Source: Paenibacillus helianthi
GTDB taxonomy: Bacteria; Bacillota; Bacilli; Paenibacillales; Paenibacillaceae
Length of the DNA stretch: 64,000 bases
Assembly: GCF_001909055.1 (NCBI RefSeq)
Contig: NZ_LVWI01000035.1
Span: 62,001-126,000, forward strand
Direction: 5' to 3'
The notes beneath the pieces were generated by a model. The model saw only the letters and a program-made list of their open reading frames with translations. It was not told the origin of the DNA and searched no databases. Shown here one piece after another: positions 25,559-34,113 of the stretch (position 1 is the first letter of the stretch; every line of letters starts with the position of its first letter). The position numbers and the translations under genes were made by a program.

Positions 25559-25795
25559 AAGAGCTTAGACCTTAGACCTTAGCAGCCATTCCCACAACAA
25601 TATCTTTCGCCGTCACTTGTGATTTTTGACGATACATGAGGATTATTAACTTATCATAAAAACTGATTCAATAGTACTTCCCCCTTACTTTGGACATTAC
25701 GTTATTAATCTGCCAATATAATATTCGATTATTAACGCAATTAGTAGATTATTGCAAAGGTTCTTCTATCGTCAAATCTTTGCTGAAAAACTCAA
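25559..25795. other. Intergenic stretch, nothing recognised
   Basis: AT-rich sequence with a short direct repeat TTAGACC-TTAGACC-TTAGC just after 25562. No gene or clear promoter is seen. Confidence 0.4.
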
Positions 25796-25843
25796 AATCT
25801 TGCCGTTACTTATGATAAGGCTCTCCTTGCACGCTATAACGGC
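25796..25843 (+). repeat. Family 1 repeat copy
   Basis: CTTGCCGTTACTTATGATAA and TATAACGGC form the arms, with an AGG-CTCT-CCT inner hairpin in place of the usual ACGGT-TC-ACCGT. Confidence 0.7.
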
Positions 25844-25849
25844 TGGATG

Positions 25850-25893
25850 AAAAATATCCCTCTAACCGGATTCTATCGGTCGAGGGATATTTC
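25850..25893. terminator. Terminator after the NHL/SLH protein gene
   Basis: AAATATCCCTC pairs with GAGGGATATTT, with further pairing AACCGG/TCGGT inside. On the minus strand it continues into ATTTTTC, ending the large surface-protein transcript. It directly follows a family 1 repeat. Confidence 0.75.
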
Positions 25894-25908
25894 GATTAGG
25901 GCAACTAT

Positions 25909-28900
25909 TTAATTATCGATTAGATTAGAGTTTTGCAGAAGTCTTTGAACAATAACCGCGACTTCCGCTCTTGTTATGAAGGCTTTAGGAGCCAGCTCAC
26001 CACTGTTTCGTCCCGAAACAAGCCCGGCTTTCAAACAGTCGGAAACCCCGCTCTTAGCCCAAGTCGATATCGTCTCCGCATCAGTGAAAGAGTCTGGTAA
26101 TTGCTTTGTCATCTGGTGATCCATCACCTCAAGCCGGGTAATGATCATCGCTCTTGCCAGAATGACCATCGCTTGTTCGCGTGTCATCTTATCATTCGGG
26201 CGGAAGCTGCCATCATCAAATCCGCTGATCAGGTTGTACGTGAATGCCGTCCCAATCGCATCGGCGAACCAATCCTTCCGATCAACATCACTGAAAGGCG
26301 GTACCCCTGCTTTTAGTTTTAGTCCTAAACCGCGAACCAGGATGGCCGCAAACTCCGCACGCGTAATGTCCTGGTCAGGATTGAAGAGACCTTTGGCAGC
26401 GCCATTGACGACCTTGCGTGATCCCATATCGTTTATGGCTTTTTTAGCCCAGTGCCGTTCTACATCCTTGAACTCAAGCGGATGCCATATCACAGAATAG
26501 CTGCTATTCGTCAAGCTGTTCACCTTGGCATAATACTTGCCGTTCAGGAGTACGATTTTTGTCGGCACATGGCGCAGCGTTCCATCCGCTTCAATGACGA
26601 CTCCAGTCGTGATTTTACCAGGATCGATACCTTCCGGAATAACCATTGTACGTTCAACATAAGCTTTGAACTCAGTGACTTCAATGGTAGTGTCCTTATA
26701 AAGAGCTCTTACCGTAAAATTAAGCGGTGGAACGACAATTCCCACCGTTCCTTCTGCAGCTTCATTTGGAACCCATGGAATCGGCGATCTGGGCTTAGCA
26801 ATTTCAATCTGAACCTTAATATCTTGCAGTGCTGCCGCTTTGCCTACCTGCTCCGAGATCGCTTGGATGTCGATCTGCTCAGCTGGTAAACGGAAGGTCG
26901 CTTGATCCGTTTTTATTTCCAATATCGCTTGCCGCATTTCCATATTCCTGACTAGCTGTCCGTTGAGCTCTCCGATCACGACATCGGATTTGGTGTACAC
27001 CGGAACCGTTACTACGGCAAGCTGGCCTTCCTTCGCGAGCTTATCTTCCAGCTTTTTCTCGTCAATCGTGACGGTTGTTACCGTTTGTGAATTTACGCTT
27101 GTTACCTTTGCTGTTCCTGCACTCTCCGTTTGGCCGTTAACAAGAACGATAGCAGCCGTTTCATCAGATTTGGCTGTTGGCTGGGCCGGCGCACTTCCTT
27201 GCGGCGAGGTGTCTCCACCGCTGTCAACGTGAAGAGCTTCGGGTATTACGCCGTTAGAAACGGCGGAAGCGGTGCTGCTGCCGCCACTGTTGGTCGCAAT
27301 TACCGTAAACGTATAGGTTATGCCATTCGTTAAGCCGGTCACTCTGATCGGACTGCCCGTACCCGTTGCCGCTATGCCGCCCGGACTTGCCACGACGGTG
27401 TAACCCGTGATCGGACTGCCTCCATTGCTGGCCGGTTCGGTGAAGGTCACAATCGCTTCACGGTTGCCCGCAACGGCGGTTACGCCCGTCGGTGCGCCCG
27501 GCGCGGTTGGAGGCGCAATCGGCGTCACGCTATTCGAAGGAGCCGAAGCGGTCGAGCTCCCTGCACCATTTACTGCAACGACGGTGAAGGTATACGTCGT
27601 CCCGTACTTTAGACCGGTAAACGTGATTGGACTGCCTGTACCACTAGCCGTCAAGCCCCCCGGGCTTGAGGTCACGGTATAGCTGGTTATGTGGCTGCCT
27701 CCATTGCTAACCGGGGCTGTAAACCTCACAGTGGCTTGCGATTCGCCATTCGCTACCTCAGCCGTTACTGCAGTCGGCGCGTCAGGTACCGCAGCAGGCG
27801 CTGTCGATGCTGTCGGCGTGACGCTATTCGAAGGCACCGAAGCCGCCGAGGTCCCTGCGCCGTTTATTGCAACGACAGTGAAGGTGTACGTTGTCCCGTA
27901 CGTTAAACCGGTGACCGTGATTGGACTGCTTGTACTGCTAGCCGTCAAGCCCCCCGGGCTTGAGGTCACGGTATAGCCGGTTATGTCGCTGCCTCCATTG
28001 CTAACCGGGGCTGTAAACCTCACAGTGGCTTGCGATTCGCCATTCACTACCTCAGCCGTTACTGCAGTCGGCGCGTCAGGTACCGCAGCAGGCGCTGTCG
28101 ATGCTGTCGGCGTGACGCTATTCGAAGGAGCCGAAGCGGCCGAGCTCCCTACGCCATTTATTGCAACGACAGTGAAGGTATACGTCGTTCCGTACGTTAA
28201 ACCGGTAACCGTGATTGGACTGCCTGTACCGCTAGCCGTCAAGCCCCCCGGGCTTGAGGTCACGGTATAGCCGGTTATGTCGCTGCCTCCATTGCTAACC
28301 GGGGCTGTAAACCTCACGGTGGCTTGCGATTCGCCATTCGCTACCTCAGCCGTTACTGCAGTCGGCGCGTCCGAAGGGACAGACACGATTTTCAATTTCT
28401 GAACGCGGTGGTTGCTGAATTCGGATACGTATACGATCCCGTTGCTATCTACCGCCACGCCGAGTGGACTGTTAAACTCGCCCAGGCCGCTGCCCGCTCC
28501 GCCGCCGCTCTTCTTCCACTCGCTCCATACCCCTGTAGCTACCGTCAGTTTCTGGATGCGCTCGTTATTGGAATCGGCCACATATACATTGCCGCTGCCG
28601 TCTACCGCCACGCTGTATGGTTCATTAAATTCGCCTAAGCCGCTGCCCGCTCCACCGCCGCTCTTCTTCCACTCGCTCCACGCGCCTGTAGCTACCGTTA
28701 GCTTCTGGATACGATGATTTCCCATATCCGCCACATATACATTCCCGTCGCCGTCTACCTCCACACCGGACGGTTCATTGAACTCACCTAAGCCGCTGCC
28801 TGATCCGCCGCCGCTCTTTTTCCACTCGCTCCACACCCCTGTAGCTGCCGTCAACTTCTGGATGCGGTGGTTACTGGAATCGGCCACGTACACATTCCCG

Positions 28901-30324
28901 TTGCTGTCTACCGCTACGCCACCGGGATAACAGAACTCGCCCAAGCCACTGCCCGCTCCGCCTCCGCTCTTCTTCCACTCGCTCCACACCCCTGTAGCTG
29001 CCGTCAGCTTCTGGATGCGGTGGTTATACGGATCTGCAACGTACATATTTCCTCTGCTATCTACAGCAACATCTGTTGGAGAATCAAACTCTCCCAGGTC
29101 GCTGCCTGATCCGCCGCCGCTCTTCTTCCACTCGCTCCACACGCCCGAGTCGACATCCAGCATCTGAATGCGGTGGTTATCGAAATCGGCTACATACAGA
29201 TTATTCTGGTTGTCTACCGCCATACCGGCTGGATAACTAAACTCGCCCAAACCTGTGCCAGCAACTGCTCCCTGATACCCATATTCGCTCCATAGTCCCG
29301 CAGCTACCGTCAGCTTCTGGATGCGGTGATTTCCGGAATCGGCCACATACACATTCCCGCTACTGTCCAGCGTCACGCCCTTGGGATTATTAAATTCTTC
29401 CAGACCGCTGCCTGATCCGCCGCCGCTTTTCTTCCACTCGCTCCACACGTCCGAGGAGACATCCAGCTTCTGGATGCGGTGATTTTTAGAATCCGCCACA
29501 TATAATACATTGCCGCTGCCGTCTACCGCTACGCCAGAGGGTTGATTGAATTCGCCTAAGCCGCTGCCCGTTCCGCCTCCGCTTTTTTTCCACTCGCTCC
29601 ACCCCCCTGTAGCTGCCGTCAGCTTCTGGATGCGGTGATTTTTAGAATCCGCCACGTACACATTCCCGTCGCCGTCTACTGCCACGCCAGAGGGTTCATT
29701 AAACTCGCCTAAGCCGCTGCCCGTCCCGCCTCCGCTTTTCTTCCACTCGCTCCACACCCCTGAGGCAACATTCAGCTTCTGGATGCGGTGATTTTTAGAA
29801 TCCGCCACGTACACATTCCCGTCGCCGTCTACTGCCACGCCGCGGGGATAACTAAACTCTCCCAGGCCGCTGCCTGATCCGCCGCCGCTCTTCTTCCACT
29901 CGCTCCATACCCCTGTAGCTGCCGTGAGCTTCTGAATACGGTGGTTGTAATAGTCCGCCACATATACATTTCCACCGCTGTCTACCGCCACGCCGCTAGG
30001 GTTGGCAAACTCGCCCAGACCGCTGCCTGATCCGCCGCCGTCCTTCTTCCACTCGCTCCACACGCCTGTCGCGGCCGTCAGCTTCTGGATGCGATGGTTT
30101 TCAAAATCGGCCACGTATACATTCCCGCTGCTGTCTACCGTTACACTGTACGGATTAGAAAACGCTCCAAGAAATTTATTGCCTGCTTGTCCGATCTTGG
30201 CATATTGACTCCATTGATCTGCCGCTTGCACAGGAAAAACAAATAATGAGATAGAGACCATAAAAATTAAAATGACCGATACCCACTGTTTTCCTGTGAA
30301 ATGAAACGTACTCTTCTGATTCAT
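25909..30324 (-). CDS. Giant secreted NHL-repeat/FN3 protein with SLH anchor
   Basis: The protein has 1471 residues. Residues 1-35 are a signal peptide (VILIFMVSISLFVFPVQAA). Twelve NHL repeats of about 51 residues follow (consensus NPSGVAVDSSGNVYVADSxN), which should fold into beta propellers. Then come four fibronectin type III repeats (TAPVSNGGSDITGYTV), a linker domain of about 200 residues, and three SLH modules at the C terminus (FKDVERHWAKKAINDMGSRK, later ITRAEF, MTREQA, ITRAEV). SLH modules bind pyruvylated cell-wall polymer, so it is held on the cell surface. Adhesion or glycan binding is an inference. I start at MNQKST, with GAGGGGAG upstream. Confidence 0.9.
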   Translation of the reverse strand: MNQKSTFHFTGKQWVSVILIFMVSISLFVFPVQAADQWSQYAKIGQAGNKFLGAFSNPYSVTVDSSGNVYVADFENHRIQKLTAATGVWSEWKKDGGGSGSGLGEFANPSGVAVDSGGNVYVADYYNHRIQKLTAATGVWSEWKKSGGGSGSGLGEFSYPRGVAVDGDGNVYVADSKNHRIQKLNVASGVWSEWKKSGGGTGSGLGEFNEPSGVAVDGDGNVYVADSKNHRIQKLTAATGGWSEWKKSGGGTGSGLGEFNQPSGVAVDGSGNVLYVADSKNHRIQKLDVSSDVWSEWKKSGGGSGSGLEEFNNPKGVTLDSSGNVYVADSGNHRIQKLTVAAGLWSEYGYQGAVAGTGLGEFSYPAGMAVDNQNNLYVADFDNHRIQMLDVDSGVWSEWKKSGGGSGSDLGEFDSPTDVAVDSRGNMYVADPYNHRIQKLTAATGVWSEWKKSGGGAGSGLGEFCYPGGVAVDSNGNVYVADSSNHRIQKLTAATGVWSEWKKSGGGSGSGLGEFNEPSGVEVDGDGNVYVADMGNHRIQKLTVATGAWSEWKKSGGGAGSGLGEFNEPYSVAVDGSGNVYVADSNNERIQKLTVATGVWSEWKKSGGGAGSGLGEFNSPLGVAVDSNGIVYVSEFSNHRVQKLKIVSVPSDAPTAVTAEVANGESQATVRFTAPVSNGGSDITGYTVTSSPGGLTASGTGSPITVTGLTYGTTYTFTVVAINGVGSSAASAPSNSVTPTASTAPAAVPDAPTAVTAEVVNGESQATVRFTAPVSNGGSDITGYTVTSSPGGLTASSTSSPITVTGLTYGTTYTFTVVAINGAGTSAASVPSNSVTPTASTAPAAVPDAPTAVTAEVANGESQATVRFTAPVSNGGSHITSYTVTSSPGGLTASGTGSPITFTGLKYGTTYTFTVVAVNGAGSSTASAPSNSVTPIAPPTAPGAPTGVTAVAGNREAIVTFTEPASNGGSPITGYTVVASPGGIAATGTGSPIRVTGLTNGITYTFTVIATNSGGSSTASAVSNGVIPEALHVDSGGDTSPQGSAPAQPTAKSDETAAIVLVNGQTESAGTAKVTSVNSQTVTTVTIDEKKLEDKLAKEGQLAVVTVPVYTKSDVVIGELNGQLVRNMEMRQAILEIKTDQATFRLPAEQIDIQAISEQVGKAAALQDIKVQIEIAKPRSPIPWVPNEAAEGTVGIVVPPLNFTVRALYKDTTIEVTEFKAYVERTMVIPEGIDPGKITTGVVIEADGTLRHVPTKIVLLNGKYYAKVNSLTNSSYSVIWHPLEFKDVERHWAKKAINDMGSRKVVNGAAKGLFNPDQDITRAEFAAILVRGLGLKLKAGVPPFSDVDRKDWFADAIGTAFTYNLISGFDDGSFRPNDKMTREQAMVILARAMIITRLEVMDHQMTKQLPDSFTDAETISTWAKSGVSDCLKAGLVSGRNSGELAPKAFITRAEVAVIVQRLLQNSNLIDN

Positions 30325-30618
30325 TACTTTTACTCCCCTCTTCCTTGGCTCATACATACCCTCCCTGCATGTTATAAGATCCTTCTCTCAAAATCCTCTC
30401 AAAATACGGAAGACATAAAGAATCCCCCTCCGCTCCACAGTGAATAATTAATTCTTCCACTGCCTAAGGGGATATCATTCGCGGCAATTCCACCCTAAGT
30501 CGGGCAGAGGATTATGATAGCGATTTAATATTTTTTCGTATTATTCTTCACATGCACTAAGATTTTACAATGATAAGCTTAATATTGTATGCCTTACGAC
30601 ATTTTAGGAGGTAATATA
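30325..30618. other. Divergent promoter region
   Basis: This gap separates the minus-strand surface-protein gene from the plus-strand PPOX-fold gene. The part before 30619 is AT-rich. I see no convincing operator. Confidence 0.4.
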
Positions 30619-31089
30619 ATGAGCAAGTACGACGAAGCCATGAAGCTGCTCGAAGAACAAGTGGGTAACAAGGACGGCCTGATCACTCTGTCCACCATAG
30701 CACTTGAACCGGGGGCCAATGGCAAAAGCCGTCCCGCCGCCCGCATTGTGGACGCCTATTATGAGGACGGCGCGTTCTACACCGTCACTTACGCGACCTC
30801 AGGCAAGATGCAGCAGATCGCCCAAAACCCCGAAGTCGCCGTTTGCATCATCGTCGAAAACTTTACGGCCGATGGTATCGGTGAAAACCTGGGCTGGGTA
30901 TGTGACGAGAAAAACGCGGAGATGATGACAAAGCTGCGCACAATATTCGCCGGGTGGTATAACGAAGCCAATAACGACGAAGACCCTAACACATGCCTGC
31001 TGCGCATTCGCCTGATAAAGGGCCTGTGGAATGACGCCCATAAAGGGATCAGAAATGAGATTGATTTTGTCAATAAGACGGCAAATTAA
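30619..31089 (+). CDS. Pyridoxamine 5'-phosphate oxidase-fold protein
   Basis: The protein has 156 residues, with AGGAGG nine bases before ATG. It has the split-barrel flavin-binding fold of the PPOX/general-stress-protein-26 family: a strand with KSRPAARIVDAYYEDGAFYT, then VTYATSGKMQQIAQNPEVAV and VENFTADGIG. Such proteins bind FMN, F420 or haem and are seldom true pyridoxine enzymes. It is monocistronic and closed by a strong terminator at 31123-31148. Confidence 0.8.
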   Translation: MSKYDEAMKLLEEQVGNKDGLITLSTIALEPGANGKSRPAARIVDAYYEDGAFYTVTYATSGKMQQIAQNPEVAVCIIVENFTADGIGENLGWVCDEKNAEMMTKLRTIFAGWYNEANNDEDPNTCLLRIRLIKGLWNDAHKGIRNEIDFVNKTAN

Positions 31090-31122
31090 GTATTATTGGA
31101 TAACAGACAATATTAGCTCAAA

Positions 31123-31148
31123 GGGAGTGTCCGCACACTCCCTTTTTT
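31123..31148 (+). terminator. Rho-independent terminator
   Basis: GGGAGTGT-CCGC-ACACTCCC is followed by TTTTTT, 33 bp after the PPOX-fold gene. Confidence 0.9.
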
Positions 31149-31198
31149 CGCCGTTACTTATGGTAAGGTTCACCGTGCTGTTTGTAACGGCAAGTTTT
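31145..31198 (+). repeat. Family 1 repeat, near-complete copy
   Basis: CGCCGTTAC and GTAACGGC pair as outer arms around TTATGGTAAGGTTCACCGTG; the right flank is AAGTTTT. It starts within the T-run of the preceding terminator and is followed by another hairpin. Confidence 0.8.
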
Positions 31199-31199
31199 A

Positions 31200-31224
31200 G
31201 GGCCATCCTTTTGCGGGATGGCCC
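31200..31224. terminator. Hairpin GGGCCATCC/GGATGGCCC
   Basis: A 9-bp stem with a 7-nt loop and TTTCTT on the plus strand. It separates the PPOX-fold gene from the convergent hydrolase gene. The same stem occurs after the repeat copy at 19.5 kb. Confidence 0.6.
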
Positions 31225-31260
31225 TTTCTTCGATTCGCTTTGATCACGCCTTTTAGGTTC

Positions 31261-32181
31261 TTACTTGGATTCGATGCGACCTAACGGATTGGCGTCCTCC
31301 TTCAGAGCCTTCTGGGCTTCCAGCCAGCTGAAATCGTCGAGATTGAGCACATCGCGAAGGTAAGACCACGTGAGTTGCCCGAGCAAGGCAACTCGTTCGG
31401 GGTCCTCGTCCGTCGTCTCCGCGATGTTGTAGCCTGCAATTCCGCCAAGAGAGTGTTCTGCCCCAAAGAGGGTGAGCAAGCTCTTGCTGCCCGGACTCAG
31501 GAAATAGGGGTCGGTGAACCAGTCCGGTCCCCGAGTAGACAGCAGGGATTGGTCATGATCCCCCGTCACCACCAGGGTCGGCGTCCTCATGTCGGAGAAG
31601 CTCGGGTTCATAAATGAGAAGTGCTCTGCAGCGAACGGAGTCAAGTCAGTCCCGCCCAGTCCGGGCGTTGCAAGCAATACGCCCGCCTTAATACGCGAGT
31701 CGGACATATCCTCTCTCAGTTCCCCGTAGGCATCGAGAACGCGCGCACCAAGCAGCATACTCACCGTTTGACCTCCCCACGAGTGTCCGGCTGCAGCGAT
31801 ACGACTTCGGTCGAGACGTCCGCTTAGACCTGGTACGGAAGCTTCAATAAAATCAAGTTTGTCAAGGACGAGCTTTAGGTCCTCGACGCGGAAAAGCCAG
31901 ATTAATGGTGTACGGGGATCGCCAGGAGGAAGATTCAGCGTCCTCGAGTCGAGATGGGTGGGCTGAATGACTACGAAGCCGTGAGCAGTCCAGTAGTCGA
32001 CTAACGGACCATAGCCGTCCAATGAATTACCAAAGCCATGCGAAAAAATAATAATAGGCAATTGACTCCCCATCGCTGGCGCCGATACCCGTACTTGCAA
32101 ATCCTCGCCACGACCCAGGACTGACAGCACTACCGGCTTTACCGAAATGACTGGAGTAGACGTACTTACGTTCATTTTCAT
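31261..32181 (-). CDS. Alpha/beta hydrolase (chlorophyllase/PAF-acetylhydrolase-like)
   Basis: The protein has 306 residues and no signal peptide. The oxyanion region is IIIFSHGFGNSLDGYGPLVD, the nucleophile elbow is AAAGHSWGGQTVS, the acid is likely the Asp in VVTGDHDQS, and the histidine is in LFGAEHSLGG. These features fit cytosolic ester hydrolases. It is divergent from a MarR gene, and two identical-core palindromes lie in the 109-bp gap, so the regulator very likely controls it. Confidence 0.85.
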   Translation of the reverse strand: MKMNVSTSTPVISVKPVVLSVLGRGEDLQVRVSAPAMGSQLPIIIFSHGFGNSLDGYGPLVDYWTAHGFVVIQPTHLDSRTLNLPPGDPRTPLIWLFRVEDLKLVLDKLDFIEASVPGLSGRLDRSRIAAAGHSWGGQTVSMLLGARVLDAYGELREDMSDSRIKAGVLLATPGLGGTDLTPFAAEHFSFMNPSFSDMRTPTLVVTGDHDQSLLSTRGPDWFTDPYFLSPGSKSLLTLFGAEHSLGGIAGYNIAETTDEDPERVALLGQLTWSYLRDVLNLDDFSWLEAQKALKEDANPLGRIESK

Positions 32182-32220
32182 AATAGATGTTCCTTTCTTG
32201 TTCTTCTCAATATCAGTTTA

Positions 32221-32287
32221 GGTTGACACGTCAACCTAATGCAAATGTAACATATTGAAGTTGACACGTCAACTATGCTATTATATT
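32221..32287. promoter_or_regulatory. Twin MarR operators with divergent promoters
   Basis: GGTTGACACGTCAACC (32221-32236) and AGTTGACACGTCAACT (32259-32274) are perfect 16-bp palindromes with the same 14-bp core, 38 bp apart. On the minus strand TTGACG (32272-32267), a 17-nt spacer and TACATT can drive the hydrolase. On the plus strand TTGAAG (32255), an 18-nt spacer and TATTAT (32279-32284) can drive marR. Repressor on either site would block both promoters. Confidence 0.8.
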
Positions 32288-32290
32288 CCC

Positions 32291-32731
32291 ATGGATAAGA
32301 TCGAACTGAACCAAGAAGAAATTCAATTATGGTATAAATGGAAAGGCTCCTTTCACACCATCTTCGGTCGCGTAATTAAAGAGATGTCCGAGCACACCGG
32401 ATTATCTGAGGGCGATTATGGAGTATTGGATCGGTTAGACCTTCTGGGGGACGGAAGCCTTCGCCAACAGGAGCTGGCAGAATCTATGGACTGGGATAAG
32501 AGTCGATTGTCACATCATCTGACGCGGATGGAAAAACGCAGGCTTGTGATGAGGAAGCCATTAGACGCAGATCGCGGTGTTCAAGTCATCATCACTCCCA
32601 TTGGAAAATCAGCATTAGATGATGCCCGTCCCATCGTCTCCATGGCCATACGCAAACATTTTCTGGATCAATTAACCGATCTAGACATTGAGTCGATTAC
32701 GAAGCTGGCGGAAAGAACAAAAAAGGGGTAA
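32291..32731 (+). CDS. MarR-family transcriptional regulator
   Basis: The protein has 146 residues from MDKIELNQEE. The winged helix is typical (LSEGDYGVLDRL, QQELAESMDWDKSRLSHHLT, LVMRKPLDADRGVQVIITPI), with an arginine wing. There is no ribosome binding site before this ATG, and the best -10 box ends seven bases upstream. The mRNA may therefore be leaderless. A TTG 36 bp upstream would lie inside the operator. It probably represses itself and the hydrolase, with a small phenolic or lipophilic ligand as inducer (inference). Confidence 0.85.
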   Translation: MDKIELNQEEIQLWYKWKGSFHTIFGRVIKEMSEHTGLSEGDYGVLDRLDLLGDGSLRQQELAESMDWDKSRLSHHLTRMEKRRLVMRKPLDADRGVQVIITPIGKSALDDARPIVSMAIRKHFLDQLTDLDIESITKLAERTKKG

Positions 32732-32799
32732 CAGCGTCTTGTAATGCCCCGATGCCATGACCGCGTTTTTTGAAGTAGACACGCCGAACATTAATTGAA

Positions 32800-32834
32800 C
32801 AAGCCCCCTCCGCCAAATTGGCAGAGGGGGCTTG
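32800..32834. terminator. Bidirectional terminator
   Basis: CAAGCCCCCTC pairs with GAGGGGGCTTG around a 13-nt loop; GTGTTTC follows on the plus strand. It ends marR on one side and yidC on the other. Confidence 0.8.
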
Positions 32835-32844
32835 TGTTTCAATT

Positions 32845-33672
32845 TTATAAATCTTCTACACTGGTGGGTAGGTTTTTACTTGCTGCATTTGGCTTCTTGT
32901 ACATTTTATTGAGTATGATCGTTTGCACGATAATGAATATACCGCCAGCCGCCCAATATAGTGGTAACGCGGCGGGCATCTGAAATGAAAATACACCCAT
33001 CATAATCGGTGATAACAATCCGATGAACGCCATTTGATTATTTGGATTTTGCTGAACCTGCGCCGAAACGGATTGAGACACGCGGAACTGAACGTAATAC
33101 ACCGCAGCGGCAATAAGCGGCAAGATCATATCTGTTGTCCCCAAGTTAAACCACAGAAAATCATGAGCTGCAATTTCCGGAGTACGACGAATGGCGTAGT
33201 AAAATGCAAGGGTGATCGGCCACTGGAGAAGCATCGGTAAACACCCCATGTTTAAGGGATTAAATTGATGTTTCTGGTAGAGCTGCATCATCTCGGCTTG
33301 CTCTTGTTTTTTGACATCCGCACTAGCTTCGTTCTTATACTTCTCCTTAAGTGCAGTTAATTCCGGCTGGAGGACGGCCATCTTTTCTTTCATGTCCATT
33401 TGCTTCTTGGTTTGATTCATCATGAGCGGCATGATCGCAAGTCTGATGATAAAAGTCAGCAGCACGATTGATAATCCGTAGTTTCCGTGAAATTCATTCG
33501 CGAAAAATTTAATCAAGATTGAAAAGTGATTAAATATCCCTGCTGAATCGACATTAATCGAGTTTGATTGGGATGCGGCCGAACATCCGCTGAGCACAAT
33601 GATTGGAATAACTCCAATCAACATGACAAGAATGGGCTTAGCCCATTTTTGGAGCAGTAAAATCTTTTTCAT
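32845..33672 (-). CDS. yidC: Membrane protein insertase YidC (second, regulated type)
   Basis: The protein has 275 residues. The lipoprotein signal ends in IVLSGCSAAS, followed by the five-helix YidC/Oxa1 core: FHGNYGLSIVLLTFIIRLAI, the cytoplasmic hairpin (MKEKMAVLQPELTALKEKYK) and the conserved MLLQWPITLAFYYAIRR. The basic residue of the hydrophilic groove is the Arg in LTFIIRLA. It inserts and folds membrane proteins. I start at MKKILL, with GGGAGGAC upstream. The leader peptide gene just upstream and the hairpin over this ribosome binding site imply MifM-style control, as for YidC2 of B. subtilis. Confidence 0.93.
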   Translation of the reverse strand: MKKILLLQKWAKPILVMLIGVIPIIVLSGCSAASQSNSINVDSAGIFNHFSILIKFFANEFHGNYGLSIVLLTFIIRLAIMPLMMNQTKKQMDMKEKMAVLQPELTALKEKYKNEASADVKKQEQAEMMQLYQKHQFNPLNMGCLPMLLQWPITLAFYYAIRRTPEIAAHDFLWFNLGTTDMILPLIAAAVYYVQFRVSQSVSAQVQQNPNNQMAFIGLLSPIMMGVFSFQMPAALPLYWAAGGIFIIVQTIILNKMYKKPNAASKNLPTSVEDL

Positions 33673-33676
33673 CGTT

Positions 33677-33720
33677 GTCCTCCCTAATTGAAAGTATGGA
33701 ATATCAATGTGGGGAAGGAC
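33677..33720 (-). promoter_or_regulatory. Hairpin masking the yidC Shine-Dalgarno
   Basis: On the minus strand GTCCTTCCC (33720-33712) pairs with GGGAGGAC (33684-33677) with one bulged U. The second arm is the yidC ribosome binding site. The first arm lies in the last codons of the arrest-peptide gene, just after the DEED codons. A ribosome stalled there would cover the first arm and free yidC. Confidence 0.75.
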
Positions 33721-33952
33721 CCTTGTCCTCTTCATCTGGCGCTTCTCTTCGTCTGACGGTACGTACTATCCACCGCTGAATGCTGCTCGGTTGCGACAGT
33801 CTGACAGCTACAAACCAGGTTGAACCGGCTGGAGCAATTTCATAACCCCAGTGTATCTCTTGTGTAGAAAAATAGGTGAATGGAATTGACACTAAGGAAT
33901 AGATGAGAGCGATCGAGAATGCCAATAGAACCAAGTCATAAAAATGCTCCAG
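33704..33952 (-). CDS. mifM: MifM-like ribosome-arrest leader peptide controlling yidC
   Basis: The peptide has 82 residues if read from CTG 33952, which has GGAGGT eight bases upstream and a stop codon immediately before it. A TTG at 33934 is the alternative start. Residues 6-25 form one membrane helix (LVLLAFSIALIYSLVSIPF). The C terminus reads SIQRWIVRTVRRREAPDEED, then seven residues. B. subtilis MifM arrests translation through, as I recall, an I-x-x-W-I-type segment and a DEED cluster near its end; both are present here with similar spacing. MifM monitors membrane insertion: when YidC activity is low, stalling persists and the yidC ribosome binding site opens. The stop is 31 bp from the yidC start. 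Confidence 0.75.
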   Translation of the reverse strand: MEHFYDLVLLAFSIALIYSLVSIPFTYFSTQEIHWGYEIAPAGSTWFVAVRLSQPSSIQRWIVRTVRRREAPDEEDKGPSPH

Positions 33953-34113
33953 TTAAGTTCACCTCCGCATGATCCAATGTTGGAAAAAATTGAATAATGG
34001 TTATACGTTAGAGAAAACTTTATGGTTTCACTAACCTGCCTATTAGCTTAAAACCGCTTACTTGACCTGTATCATCTTAATATCCACAAGGGTATCCAAA
34101 TTGATTTCAATCC

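Noticed and set aside
28480..30180. CRISPR-like or other regular DNA repeats
   Set aside because: The regular units are in-frame 153-bp coding repeats of NHL modules in one protein, not short repeats with unique spacers.
33704..33934. Dismissal of the frame before yidC as a shadow of an extended yidC
   Set aside because: The longer yidC frame has no start signal, while MKKILL at 33672 has GGGAGGAC. The other frame has a membrane helix and MifM-like residues, so it was kept as a gene.
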